Positions 50,606-58,891 of a DNA stretch of 64,000 bases are shown here, in pieces. The DNA is from Paenibacillus typhae (GTDB lineage Bacteria > Bacillota > Bacilli > Paenibacillales > Paenibacillaceae). Made by a program: the position numbers and the translations under genes. Location of the stretch: assembly GCF_900099765.1 (NCBI RefSeq), contig NZ_FNDX01000018.1:40240-104239 (forward strand), written 5' to 3'. Every line of letters begins with the position of its first letter. Position 1 is the first letter of the stretch. Below the pieces are notes generated by a model. That model made no database searches. It was given only the letters and a program-made list of their open reading frames with translations, and had not been told where the DNA came from.

Positions 50606-50632
50606 AACAAGGGGAAGCCTGACGGCTCCCCC
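50606..50632 (-). terminator. Terminator of the flavoprotein gene
   Basis: On the minus strand GGGGGAGCC pairs with GGCTTCCCC and is followed by TTGTTGT. Confidence 0.7.
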
Positions 50633-50662
50633 TGCTTGCATACTTTGGTGTTCTGCTAGAAG

Positions 50663-52657
50663 CTATTTTCCTAGTGCAGCTGCAGCCGCATCTTCGCCGC
50701 CGAGACGTCCGGAGGTAAAGGAGTAGCCGAGGCCCACGCCGTTGCCGACATAGGTATCATTATACAGCACACCTTCGGATTCCAAACCGACGGCATACAG
50801 TCCCTTAACCGGCACCCGTTTGTCGTTCAGCACCTGGAACTTGGTGTTTACGAGCAGGCCGCCGACCGAACCGAGATTGTTGATCTCTGCAATTACCGCA
50901 TAATAGGGGCCGCTTTCACCCATCGGCAGCAGATATTCCTTTGCTTTGCCGAATTCCGTATCCACACCGCTCTTGGCAGCCGCCTCATATTTGGTGAAGG
51001 CCTCCTTGAACACAACGGCATCCATGCCGGCATTTGCAGCCAGCTCTTCGATCGTATTGCCTTTAAATCCGTCACCGTTTGCAGCCATGGCATCAAATAC
51101 CTTGTCCGCGTCCTTCCAAGGATTGTCCAGGGTGAACTTGTCTGTGAAGGCCGCGTAGAATTCCGGCGGCATTCCCGGCAGGGCTGGTGCCTTTACCCCG
51201 TTCATCCCCTTTGTCTTCAGCGCGTCAAGCTGTGCCTTTGAGACGATAACCAGATGATAGGCTCCGTTAAAAGCACTGGTATTCGCCGCCGCTACAGCGG
51301 TAAGCGTCGCCGCTTCGTCCCTGAATCTCGCTCCCGAAGGGCCAACGTTCATGAAATTAGGCAGATAGGTTGTCATCAGCGGATAACTGGCCTGGAACGG
51401 CTCGTACTGGGCCTTCAGCTTCTCTGTTGCTCTGGCCAGCGTCTGGTGCAGCATTTGTCCCCCGAAATTATCCGGCACCTTGGCTCCGGCTTCCCAGGCC
51501 ATCTTCAGGCCTTCCCCGATATTCTGGCCCAGCCCGCCGTTTACACCTTCAAACCCGAAGGCCTCCTTGACCATTTCCTTATTAGCCGCGTAACCGCCGG
51601 TTGCCATTACAACGCTTTTGCCGGTAATTTCGAGGGTCGTGCCGTCTGCTTTCTCGGCTACTACTCCGGTTACTTCACCGCTTGCGCCGGTAAGCAGCTT
51701 CTTGGCAGTCGTTTCGGTGAGGACCTGGCCGCCTCCTTTTTCCACTGATTCAGCCAGCATGGCCCGCAGCAGATCCTGGCGTGTCTCATAAGCCGGAAGC
51801 ATATGCAGCTGTTCGCCGCCAAAATTGATAAAGGTCGTCTGATACCCCTTCCCGGTCAGCCAGTCGTAGGTTTCACCGGACTTGGTTACATATTGACGGA
51901 CCGCTGCCGCATCCACCCGCCAGTGATTGTTAACGATCCAGTCGGAAATTTCCTTCTCGACGCTCACTTTAAGTCCGCTGCTGACTGCGGCTGAGGAGTT
52001 ATAAAATTTCCCCGCCCAGGACAGATTGCTCGCCCCGCCGATGGTCGCTGTTTTTTCGATAAGGATCACCTTGGCGCCTTTATCCGCAGCCGATACTGCC
52101 GCCGACACGCCGGATGCTCCTGCACCGACAACGACTACGTCAGCCGTAAGCTGCTCTGTTTTGCCTGCGCCTGCTTTGGCAACTTCCCGGGATTTGAAGG
52201 CGGCAACGTCGCCGCCTGCCTGGTTAAGGGCATCCTCAACGGCAGCCAGAATGGCATTGCTGGACTCGGAAGCTCCGCTGACGGCATCCACCTTCAGCGT
52301 CTGCCCGGCAATAATCTGCTCCTTGATCTTGTCGATCGCCTCAACGCCGATTCCGGCGGTTTCGGTCTGGCTGACGACCTTGATGTCCGTAATGGTCTGT
52401 TTGTCGTCCAATGTGACCTCTACCTGGATTTTGCCGTCCTTGCCGTCCGCCTCTGCTGTGTAGGTCCCCGCCTTAAAAGAAGCCGGTATCCCGCTGCTGT
52501 CTGCCGCCGGCTGCGTAGCCTCGGGCGATGCTGTCGGCTGCCCGGTTGCCGCCGGCTCTGCGGAATTTCCACTGCAGCCGCCGATGACGGCCAGGATCAT
52601 GATCAGACTGATGGACACATTGAACATTCTGGTTAAGCTTGGCTTTCTCACTTTCAA
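50663..52657 (-). CDS. Lipoprotein flavocytochrome-c-type reductase (FMN-binding plus FAD domain)
   Basis: A 664-residue extracytoplasmic flavoprotein. The lipobox VIGGC puts the lipidated Cys at 28. An FMN-binding domain (about 58-145) has the covalent-FMN motif region DAVSGASESS, and a fumarate-reductase-type FAD domain (about 172-660) starts with VVVGAGASGVSAA and ends with the NLGSVGGLLVN and TYVGNGVGLGYSFTSGR segments. No heme-binding CxxCH is present, so electrons would arrive through the FMN domain, as in urocanate or other anaerobic-respiratory reductases; the acceptor substrate is unknown. A MerR-type promoter lies just upstream. Confidence 0.9.
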   Translation of the reverse strand: MKVRKPSLTRMFNVSISLIMILAVIGGCSGNSAEPAATGQPTASPEATQPAADSSGIPASFKAGTYTAEADGKDGKIQVEVTLDDKQTITDIKVVSQTETAGIGVEAIDKIKEQIIAGQTLKVDAVSGASESSNAILAAVEDALNQAGGDVAAFKSREVAKAGAGKTEQLTADVVVVGAGASGVSAAVSAADKGAKVILIEKTATIGGASNLSWAGKFYNSSAAVSSGLKVSVEKEISDWIVNNHWRVDAAAVRQYVTKSGETYDWLTGKGYQTTFINFGGEQLHMLPAYETRQDLLRAMLAESVEKGGGQVLTETTAKKLLTGASGEVTGVVAEKADGTTLEITGKSVVMATGGYAANKEMVKEAFGFEGVNGGLGQNIGEGLKMAWEAGAKVPDNFGGQMLHQTLARATEKLKAQYEPFQASYPLMTTYLPNFMNVGPSGARFRDEAATLTAVAAANTSAFNGAYHLVIVSKAQLDALKTKGMNGVKAPALPGMPPEFYAAFTDKFTLDNPWKDADKVFDAMAANGDGFKGNTIEELAANAGMDAVVFKEAFTKYEAAAKSGVDTEFGKAKEYLLPMGESGPYYAVIAEINNLGSVGGLLVNTKFQVLNDKRVPVKGLYAVGLESEGVLYNDTYVGNGVGLGYSFTSGRLGGEDAAAAALGK

Positions 52658-52703
52658 TTTCCCCCTGTCGCATAATGCTGCATACTTAATGCTGATGCCA
52701 CCG

Positions 52704-52734
52704 AGTGTAAACCTTGGTGCAGCACCAAGGTCAA
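52704..52734 (-). promoter_or_regulatory. MerR-type promoter and operator of the flavoprotein gene
   Basis: On the minus strand TTGACC (52729-52734) and TACACT (52704-52709) are separated by 19 bases, the overlong spacer characteristic of MerR-activated promoters. The spacer holds a perfect palindrome ACCTTGGTG-N3-CACCAAGGT (52711-52731). The adjacent MerR-family gene is the obvious regulator. Confidence 0.88.
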
Positions 52735-52788
52735 TGAAGGAGTTGTGAATTTTTTCTCAAAGCCAGGTGTGCGGAAGGGTCCGGATCA

Positions 52789-53601
52789 TCAGGTGCTGAT
52801 TGGAATATTGATTTCCAGATACGTCCTATTCTCGTCCTCCAGCCGTTCTGTGAACAAGATTTTGCCGTAAACACCGCCGTTCACGGTGTAGCCCTGCTCC
52901 CCTGCGTAATCCAGCATAAACTGGAAGTCCTTACGTTCAAGGTAATCTTCATAGGAGATTATGATGACGGATGAGATGCATACGCCGGGCGGAATGTACT
53001 GCATGCTGTCATTGATGCGTACGCCCAGCTTGTGCTGATCCTCTTCGAGAAGCGCCAGCCCCCAGCCGTAATCAAGCTCCCCGTCCCGGCTGAGGCTGTC
53101 CGTATTCTCCGTGCGAAAGGAATAGAAGGTGAACGGCAGCAGCTCCATCCAGGCCTGTACCGTCTGCTTGAGGGACTCCTTTTGCAGGAGCTGGTTCTTA
53201 TCCGTCTGCTGAATCCGGTACATTCCCGGCATCTGCTTGATCCGGCATGTATAAAGCGCCTCCCCCAGCCCCTTAAGCTCGTCATGGATGCTGTTGATCT
53301 TGTCCAGCAGCATGGTGCTCCGCCGGATCTCCTCCTCCAGCTGCAGCTGTGCGGCGTATATGGAGTCCACCACCCGCTCTGCAGGCGCCTCGTTAATCAG
53401 CTCGGCCACATTTTGCAGCGGTATCTGCATACTGCGGTACCAGCGGCTCGACAGCAGATTCCTGGCATCCAGATCATTGAAGTACCTGTAGTTGTTACGG
53501 CAGCCCTTTTCCGGCCTGACAATATCGTGTTTCTCGTATAAACGCAGCGTATCCGCCGTTATGCCAAGGATCGATGCGAACTCCCCTATTGAATATTTCA
53601 T
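52789..53601 (-). CDS. MerR-family regulator with GyrI-like effector domain
   Basis: A 270-residue transcription activator. The MerR DNA-binding domain (1-75) begins YSIGEFASILGITADTLRLYEKHDIV; a dimerisation coiled coil (about 80-120) and a GyrI-like ligand-binding domain (about 125-270) follow, so the inducer is an organic molecule rather than a metal. GGGGGG precedes the start by six bases. It is encoded 131 bases upstream of the flavoprotein on the same strand, with the 19-bp-spacer promoter in between. Confidence 0.92.
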   Translation of the reverse strand: MKYSIGEFASILGITADTLRLYEKHDIVRPEKGCRNNYRYFNDLDARNLLSSRWYRSMQIPLQNVAELINEAPAERVVDSIYAAQLQLEEEIRRSTMLLDKINSIHDELKGLGEALYTCRIKQMPGMYRIQQTDKNQLLQKESLKQTVQAWMELLPFTFYSFRTENTDSLSRDGELDYGWGLALLEEDQHKLGVRINDSMQYIPPGVCISSVIIISYEDYLERKDFQFMLDYAGEQGYTVNGGVYGKILFTERLEDENRTYLEINIPIST

Positions 53602-53705
53602 AAAAAGCCCCCCAGCTTTGCCGAAATTTCATGTTATTTATACTCTTCATGATAGTTGGTTCGTCTGGAAGCTTTTGTGGTGTATATCACACGGCTGGCT
53701 GCAGC

Positions 53706-53728
53706 AAAAAAAGCGGCCCGCAGGCCGC
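53706..53728 (-). terminator. Terminator of the DUF1905/YdeI-like gene
   Basis: On the minus strand GCGGCC pairs with GGCCGC around a four-base loop followed by seven T, isolating the upstream gene from the MerR gene. Confidence 0.8.
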
Positions 53729-53757
53729 CCTTGTCCACTTATACTGTTAGATCAAAC

Positions 53758-54207
53758 CTATTGAATCCTTCCCTCGCTCAGCGTCTGAACGGATTTGCTG
53801 ATACGCCGCTGCCGTGTCTCCGCCGTTTTGGCGTCCTCGATGGATAATACAAACCGCCGTTTGTTGCTGTAGGATAATCCGTCAAAAAAGCTGCGCGCCG
53901 CCGGCTCACGGTCCAGCGCCTCACTGAAATCCGGCGGCACCGCCACTTCTCTCGGCTCATTATCGGGTGCAAGCTCTACCTCAATTTCCTCCCCGGCGCT
54001 GACGCCCGCGCCCTTCCGGTTCTCCGCACTGAGCGGGAGCATGAACTGTCCGCCCATTACCGCTACCGTGCTGGCATACGTATAGCCGTTAATCGTTACT
54101 TTGACCGCCGGCTTCTTGCCTGACCCCAGGCTGGCTACCACTTCGGGAGGAACGGGAATGCCCGTAGCTGTCTTGCCGCCAAGGATTACTGTTGTCCGGA
54201 ACTTCAT
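53758..54207 (-). CDS. DUF1905 / YdeI-OmpD-associated-like protein
   Basis: A 149-residue protein of two parts: a beta-barrel DUF1905 domain (1-90; FRTTVILGGKTATGIPVPPEVV and KVTINGYTYASTVAVMGGQFMLPLS) and a C-terminal helical YdeI/OmpD-associated motif (100-149; DFSEALDREPAARSFFDGLSYSNKRR). Such proteins are common, cytoplasmic and of unknown biochemical role. GGAGG lies seven bases before ATG 54207. Confidence 0.87.
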   Translation of the reverse strand: MKFRTTVILGGKTATGIPVPPEVVASLGSGKKPAVKVTINGYTYASTVAVMGGQFMLPLSAENRKGAGVSAGEEIEVELAPDNEPREVAVPPDFSEALDREPAARSFFDGLSYSNKRRFVLSIEDAKTAETRQRRISKSVQTLSEGRIQ

Positions 54208-54352
54208 CTGAATACCTCCAGTCCGAATGCAAATCGCAAAGATTACTCCCATTGTAGGGCTAAGGCATGTGCTTTTCCAGTCGCCTGCCGGTCTAAATCT
54301 CGTATATACTTACAATATACCAATCTATGCTATACGCAGAGGTGATTCCTCA

Positions 54353-55456
54353 ATGAATCTGAAGGAAAAAGTTCACAGCCTCCCCTTAACACCCGGCGTC
54401 TACCTGATGAAGGACAGTCTTGGCCACATTATTTATGTCGGTAAGGCCAAGCAGCTCCGCAAACGGGTACAGTCTTATTTTTATAATAACAAAGGCCACT
54501 CCCCCAAGGTTGTCCAGCTTGTCCGCAATATCAGGGACCTGGAGTACCGGCTGACCGATACGGAATTTGAAGCCTTCATGCTGGAGTGCCAGCTGATTAA
54601 AGAAATCAAACCGATGTATAACCGGAAAATGAAAAATCCGCTGGCCTATAGCTACATCTCGGTCCGTGAGGATAAAGTACGCCGCCAGCTTGAAGTCAGC
54701 TATGATCCCGGCCCTCCCGGAGAAAAGCTGCATTTCGGCCCCTATACGAGCAGGAGCACTGTGGAGCGGGCGCTGCAGGGCATCAAGGAGAGCCAGCGGA
54801 TTCTTTGCAGCAATCCGCATACCCGGAGCTCCCTCTGCCTCAACCATTCGCTCGGCCTCTGCATTGGCATGTGCGGCGGAGGCGCTTCGATGGAAGCCTA
54901 TAACAGGATTATAGACAGAGTAATCGCGCTGCTGGACGGGCGGGATCTGAGTATACTGAATGATCTGGAGCAGCGCATGAACGAGGCAGCGGAGCGGTTC
55001 GACTTTGAGGCAGCAGCCAAATACCGCGACTACGCGGGAGCGGTTCAGGCGCTGCTTCAGAAAGAAAAGGTCTCGCGGTTCACCGGCGAGAACAATAATA
55101 TCGCCGTGCTGGAGCCGATGGACGGAGACGTAATCAAGCTGATCCTGATTAAAGGTGCCCGGATTATATACAGGACTTCACTGGATCTGCGGCATATGGA
55201 CCATGAGCGGCTGCAGGCTGCGGTCCATTCAGCTATTTTTGAGCATTTCACCGCTGAGGCTCCCGAGGGTGCCGGTACAATTAACCGCCACACCATTGAT
55301 GAAGCGCAGATAATTTACAGCTACCTCAAGAGCAGCTCCGGCAACTATCTGATTATCCCGCCGGAATGGCTTGCCGCTGCACCCGAGTCTCTGCTGGCAG
55401 ACGCCGTGGTCAAGCTGCTGGCAGACTGCCTTGAGCAGCTGGAGGAGGTAGATTAG
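54353..55456 (+). CDS. Half-length UvrC-like GIY-YIG endonuclease
   Basis: A 367-residue protein equal to the N-terminal half of UvrC. The GIY-YIG nuclease domain (10-95) is intact (PGVYLMKD, IIYVGKAKQLRKR, and Glu in LECQLIKEIKPMYN). A Cys cluster follows (C-x9-C-x7-C-x3-C, about 153-175) that matches the iron-sulfur-type region of UvrC, then a UVR motif for UvrB binding (about 205-235; ERFDFEAAAKYRDY). The 5'-incising RNase H-like domain and the HhH domain are absent, and a 130-residue tail of unknown type ends the protein. It could make only the 3' incision, like E. coli Cho. GAGGTGA supports the start. Confidence 0.88.
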   Translation: MNLKEKVHSLPLTPGVYLMKDSLGHIIYVGKAKQLRKRVQSYFYNNKGHSPKVVQLVRNIRDLEYRLTDTEFEAFMLECQLIKEIKPMYNRKMKNPLAYSYISVREDKVRRQLEVSYDPGPPGEKLHFGPYTSRSTVERALQGIKESQRILCSNPHTRSSLCLNHSLGLCIGMCGGGASMEAYNRIIDRVIALLDGRDLSILNDLEQRMNEAAERFDFEAAAKYRDYAGAVQALLQKEKVSRFTGENNNIAVLEPMDGDVIKLILIKGARIIYRTSLDLRHMDHERLQAAVHSAIFEHFTAEAPEGAGTINRHTIDEAQIIYSYLKSSSGNYLIIPPEWLAAAPESLLADAVVKLLADCLEQLEEVD

Positions 55457-55509
55457 CCAGCCGGCTTCTTCAGTTGGCGCCTTGTGGAGAAGGGGCACCG
55501 CGAATGGAG

Positions 55510-55637
55510 CGGTATGTAGGGCAAAGCTAGTGGCACAGCTAATGTGTTGTGCGGGAGCGGTGTGTAGGGCGCGGCTAGTTGGGCGGTGTGCGGGAACGGG
55601 TGTGTAGAGCATACTAGTTGGGCGGTGTGTTGTATGG
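55510..55637. repeat. Degenerate GT-rich tandem repeats
   Basis: About three copies of a 40-52-base unit containing GCGG, TGTGTAGGGC, CTAGTTGGGCGGTGTG and GGGAGCGG. The copies have diverged and differ in length. Confidence 0.65.
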
Positions 55638-55650
55638 CGGGGGCCGGGGA

Positions 55651-55840
55651 CTAAGTGGATTTTCACCACTTAAATCCTTGAAAATTTCCACTATCGGAGA
55701 ATTAGTTGGAAATTCGCCACTTAAATCTTCCCCTTTCTCCTTATATTCACGATATCGGAGAAAATAAGTGGCGAAAATCCACTTAAAACCTGAAAAACCT
55801 TAAAAATGCACGAATTAAGTGGCGTTTTTCCACCTAATTA
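55651..55840. repeat. Four dispersed AAGTGG...CCACTT hairpin elements
   Basis: Copies at about 55652-55672, 55702-55723, 55765-55784 and 55815-55836 each carry TTAAGTGG and its complement around an AT-rich loop (forms such as AAGTGGCGAAAATCCACTT), separated by spacers containing TATCGGAG. Similar elements occur between genes in Paenibacillus genomes (from memory); function unknown. Confidence 0.75.
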
Positions 55841-55888
55841 TGCAAGAAAGCCCCGTCCCCGCGAGCTTTGTGGAATTCCTCCCTCTTT

Positions 55889-56030
55889 CCCTGCCGCCAG
55901 CGGGGTTGATGGAGCTACTTTATAGGATTTTTCCCACTATCCCTGCCGCCAGCAGCGCTGATAGAGCTACTTTATAGGATTTACGCCCTCTATTCCCGCA
56001 GCCAGCAGGTGCTGTAACTCCACTTCCCCC
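55889..56030. repeat. Direct repeats with period about 52 bases
   Basis: Units starting at 55889 and 55941 share CCCTGCCGCCAGC, GAGCTACTTTATAGGATTT and intervening bases; a third, shorter copy starts at 55995. Only two and a half copies are present, and the units are nearly contiguous, so this is not a CRISPR array. Confidence 0.8.
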
Positions 56031-56041
56031 GGACTATATGC

Positions 56042-56084
56042 AAAAAAAGCTGCCCCTGGTCATTGACCGGAGGGCAGCCTTTTG
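56042..56084. terminator. Terminator of the QorB-like gene
   Basis: On the minus strand GGCTGCCCTCCGGTC pairs with GACCAGGGGCAGC, followed by seven T. Weaker T-richness on the other side allows it to work in both directions. Confidence 0.85.
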
Positions 56085-56150
56085 TCTATTCCGCTATATG
56101 ATCTTATTCAGCTATAGAGCCAAATAGCTCAACCGCTGTCTCTTGCAAGC

Positions 56151-57017
56151 TTATGCCTGCGCGCTGTTCACCAGGGCACTGATTCCTTCGCTGAGCGGGG
56201 TCTGCGGGCGCTGAAGCAGCTTTTCCAGGTCACCGCTCTCGATGTCCAGCGCGCCTTCGCGGATTGCTGCCTGGATAGCTACGACGATCGGCAGGGCCGC
56301 TTCCGGTACGCCTGCTCCGGCCATTACGCTTGAGTAGGTGGCATCATCCACCTGCTGCACAGGGATGTCTTTGCCGAGCACACCACCGGCAATAGCAGCC
56401 AGCTCTGCCTGGGTAAGCGGCTTGCCGGATAATTCGTATACGGCATTCTCATGGCCTTCACCGGTAAGAACAGCGGCGGCGGCTTCTGCATAGTCGCGGC
56501 GGGTTGCCCAGCCTACCTTGCCTTCACCGGCGGAGGTCAGCCATGGCGCTCCGGCAGCTGCTGCATGGATGGAGCCGGCCTCATTTTCCAGGTACCAGTT
56601 GTTGCGGAGGAAAGCATACGGAATGCCGGATTCACGAATGAATTGTTCAGTTGCCTTGTGTACCGGCGCAAGGAACAGTGTACTTGATTCCGCATGTCCG
56701 ACACTGGTGTAAGCGATGAAGCCTACGCCTGCACGGACAGCCGCATCTACTGCCGCTTTGTGCTGGCGGATACGGGTGTCGTTGTCCCCGTCTGCCGAAA
56801 CAATCAGCAGCCGGTCCACACCGGCAAAAGCCTGATCCAAAGTGTCCGGCTGATCAAAATCGCCATGGCGGACATCCACGCCGAGGGCCCGCAGGCTCTC
56901 TGCCTTCTCAGGATTTCTAACGCTGGCTACTAGACTGTCAGCCGGTACAGCCTTCAGCAAAGCCTCTGCTACAATAGCACCAAATTGTCCTGTTGCTCCT
57001 GTGAATCCGATCTTCAT
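56151..57017 (-). CDS. NmrA-like NAD(P)H:quinone oxidoreductase (QorB-like)
   Basis: A 288-residue atypical SDR of the NmrA/QorB type, with the cofactor motif GATGQFGAIV (about residues 7-16) and family features DFDQPDTLDQAFAGVDRLLIVS and LRNNWYLEN; the YxxxK pair is absent, as usual for the family. It probably reduces quinones with NADPH. ATG 57017 is supported by GGAGGAG. Its promoter overlaps a TGTAAC-N7-GTTACA palindrome, suggesting HxlR-type (QorR-like) repression, although no regulator gene is adjacent. Confidence 0.88.
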   Translation of the reverse strand: MKIGFTGATGQFGAIVAEALLKAVPADSLVASVRNPEKAESLRALGVDVRHGDFDQPDTLDQAFAGVDRLLIVSADGDNDTRIRQHKAAVDAAVRAGVGFIAYTSVGHAESSTLFLAPVHKATEQFIRESGIPYAFLRNNWYLENEAGSIHAAAAGAPWLTSAGEGKVGWATRRDYAEAAAAVLTGEGHENAVYELSGKPLTQAELAAIAGGVLGKDIPVQQVDDATYSSVMAGAGVPEAALPIVVAIQAAIREGALDIESGDLEKLLQRPQTPLSEGISALVNSAQA

Positions 57018-57096
57018 CTTAAACTCCTCCATTACCCATTTATTTTTTATAAGAAATACTGCTTGTATCTCCTTTTATTACGTAATTCATCGCTCC

Positions 57097-57132
57097 TGTA
57101 ACCATTGTAGTTACAACTTGATCATTTGTCAA
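57097..57132 (-). promoter_or_regulatory. Promoter and operator of the QorB-like gene
   Basis: On the minus strand TTGACA (57127-57132) and TACAAT (57104-57109) are spaced by 17 bases, a near-consensus promoter. The palindrome TGTAAC-N7-GTTACA (57097-57115) covers the -10 element. Confidence 0.8.
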
Positions 57133-57268
57133 ACCCTTTGTTCCTGCAAATAAAAAAAGGCCCTCCCACCTCCGAAAGACCCGCTGCAGTGTATGTATTT
57201 GTTAGCTTTCCCGCATGGTGCTATTCTTACAACATGTACTTATACCGAATAAGAAAGGTTCTGTCCTC

Positions 57269-58111
57269 ATGTCTAAACCTCGAGTATCTATTTATGCACG
57301 CTACCTTCCGTCCGTTACGCCGGACCCGCAATATACCGGCTCAGTCTACTGGCTTGTCACCCATTCCGGCAGGCTGCTGGTAACAGAGTCACCTGAGCAG
57401 ACCTCCATTCCCCTGCTGCCTTCGCTTGACTTGCTTGCAGCCGTTCCGAACCGCACGCTCTATCTCGGCTCTCTTGCAGGCATTCCCTGCTTCGCTGCAG
57501 ATGTTCCAGCCGATACGCCCGAGCCGCCGGGCATGGCTTTCCACCCTCTGCGCACTTTATACGATGTGCTCGATGAGGATGTGTTCCATCTGGCCGGAAG
57601 GGCACTGCAGCTGCTGGCGTGGGATGAGACCCATCAGTTCTGCGGCAAATGCGGCTCTGCAACGGTACTCTCCGCTGCAGAGCATGTCCGCAGCTGCCCT
57701 GCGTGCGGGCAGCTCTTTTATCCGCGCCTGGCCCCGGCGGTTATTACAGCTATCCTGAAGGACGGCCAGATTCTGCTCGCCCACGCCCCCCATTTCCAGA
57801 ACAATATGTACGGGCTGATTGCCGGGTTCGTCGAGCCGGGTGAGACGCTGGAGGACTGTGTGGCGCGCGAGATCAGGGAGGAAGTCGGAATTACGGTGAA
57901 GAACATCACCTATTTCGGGAGCCAGCAGTGGCCGTTCCCCCATTCACTGATGGTTGGCTTCCTGGCCGAATATGAGAGCGGTGAAATCAGCGTGGACGGG
58001 ATTGAGCTCGATCATGCCGCCTGGTTCCGGCCGGACAGCCTGCCGAATATCCCGCCGCGGGTCAGCATCGCCCGCAAAATAATTGACTGGTATGTGGAGC
58101 AAAACAGCTAA
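57269..58111 (+). CDS. nudC: NAD(+) diphosphatase / RNA deNADding enzyme NudC
   Basis: A 280-residue Nudix hydrolase that splits NAD(H) to NMN(H) and AMP and can remove NAD caps from RNA. All family parts are present: an N-terminal domain, a four-Cys zinc ribbon (CGKCG and CPACG, about 130-152), the Nudix box GFVEPGETLEDCVAREIREEVG (about 187-208) and the NudC-specific GSQQWPFPHS, which differs from SQPWPFPxS only at Gln for Pro. AAAGG precedes ATG 57269. The gene is divergent from the QorB-like gene. Confidence 0.93.
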   Translation: MSKPRVSIYARYLPSVTPDPQYTGSVYWLVTHSGRLLVTESPEQTSIPLLPSLDLLAAVPNRTLYLGSLAGIPCFAADVPADTPEPPGMAFHPLRTLYDVLDEDVFHLAGRALQLLAWDETHQFCGKCGSATVLSAAEHVRSCPACGQLFYPRLAPAVITAILKDGQILLAHAPHFQNNMYGLIAGFVEPGETLEDCVAREIREEVGITVKNITYFGSQQWPFPHSLMVGFLAEYESGEISVDGIELDHAAWFRPDSLPNIPPRVSIARKIIDWYVEQNS

Positions 58112-58142
58112 GCCCTGCACATCCATCCTTTACTTCCTGACA

Positions 58143-58178
58143 AGCGGCTCCGCGGGATAATCCCTCCGCGGGGCTGCT
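58143..58178 (+). terminator. Hairpin after nudC
   Basis: AGCGGCTCCGCGG pairs with CCGCGGGGCTGCT, giving a strong stem 31 bases after the stop; the T tract is missing, so termination may be weak. It lies between convergent genes. Confidence 0.5.
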
Positions 58179-58188
58179 GTGCATATTG

Positions 58189-58773
58189 CTACCGCGCCGT
58201 CTTAAAGTAGCGGTACACCTGCTCCAGCTTGCGGGCATGCTTACCGCGCGGGCTTTCCATGCTGCCGAATTCGAAAAACTTCACCTTGCGTATGCCGACA
58301 AAGTTGAACAATGCCTTGCGCATCAACATCTTGTGCGCATTTCCCAGCCACAGCAGCGGATAATGCGCCGGCCCTTTCATCACCGAAATACACACTACCG
58401 ATTTTCCCTTGAGCAGCCCCTCGGGCAGCAGCCCGCTCTTGTCCCTGTAGGCAAATCCGGAGGCGAACATCTTGTCAATATAGCCCATTAGCATAGCCGG
58501 AGGCCGTCCCCACCAGATCGGGTAGACCAGTACAATCCGGTCAGCCCAGCTCAGCTGCTCACGGTATTTGGCCAGCCCCGGGTCACTATGCATATCCCGC
58601 CGCCGCTTCTGTTCGTTGAATACCAGCACCGGATCAAAGCCTTCCCCGTATAAATCCAGCACCTGTATATCCGTTACGGCTTCATTTTCCCGGCTGCCCC
58701 GCAGCACCTCCTGCAAAAAAGCATAGCTCAGGCTTTGATGATTCGGATGTGTGTAGATTACCAGTGTATTCAT
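58189..58773 (-). CDS. Flavodoxin-fold NAD(P)H-dependent oxidoreductase
   Basis: A 194-residue protein of the NQO1/MdaB/KefF-like family: N-terminal VIYTHPNHQSLSYAFL for FMN phosphate binding, VLVYPIWWGRPPAMLMGYIDKMF as the flavin/NAD(P)H site and an extended C-terminus. It performs two-electron reduction of quinones or nitro compounds. It is divergent from a MarR gene across a 118-base gap that holds two TTRTCA-N2-TGATAA sites, so it is very likely the target of that regulator. Confidence 0.9.
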   Translation of the reverse strand: MNTLVIYTHPNHQSLSYAFLQEVLRGSRENEAVTDIQVLDLYGEGFDPVLVFNEQKRRRDMHSDPGLAKYREQLSWADRIVLVYPIWWGRPPAMLMGYIDKMFASGFAYRDKSGLLPEGLLKGKSVVCISVMKGPAHYPLLWLGNAHKMLMRKALFNFVGIRKVKFFEFGSMESPRGKHARKLEQVYRYFKTAR

Positions 58774-58789
58774 GTCGGCACCCCTTTAC

Positions 58790-58844
58790 TTATCATTTGA
58801 TAACAAAATCCTAGCACATCCGAAAATTAGTTGTCAAATGATAA
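58790..58844. promoter_or_regulatory. Two operators for the MarR regulator
   Basis: TTATCA-TT-TGATAA (58790-58803) and TTGTCA-AA-TGATAA (58831-58844) are 14-bp palindromes in the divergent gap between the oxidoreductase and MarR genes. Confidence 0.65.
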
Positions 58845-58891
58845 TTGTTTTATGATAATGTTTTTGCTATCGTCAAGGCAGAGGTGATCCC

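Larger units (their letters stand above)
55457..56150. other. 694-bp repeat-rich intergenic region
   Basis: No coding frame of quality is seen. The region consists of three families of short repeats (55510-55637, 55651-55840, 55889-56030) followed by a bidirectional terminator. Confidence 0.8.

Noticed and set aside
55510..56030. CRISPR array
   Set aside because: Repeats differ in length and family, units are contiguous or variably spaced, and no cas genes are present.
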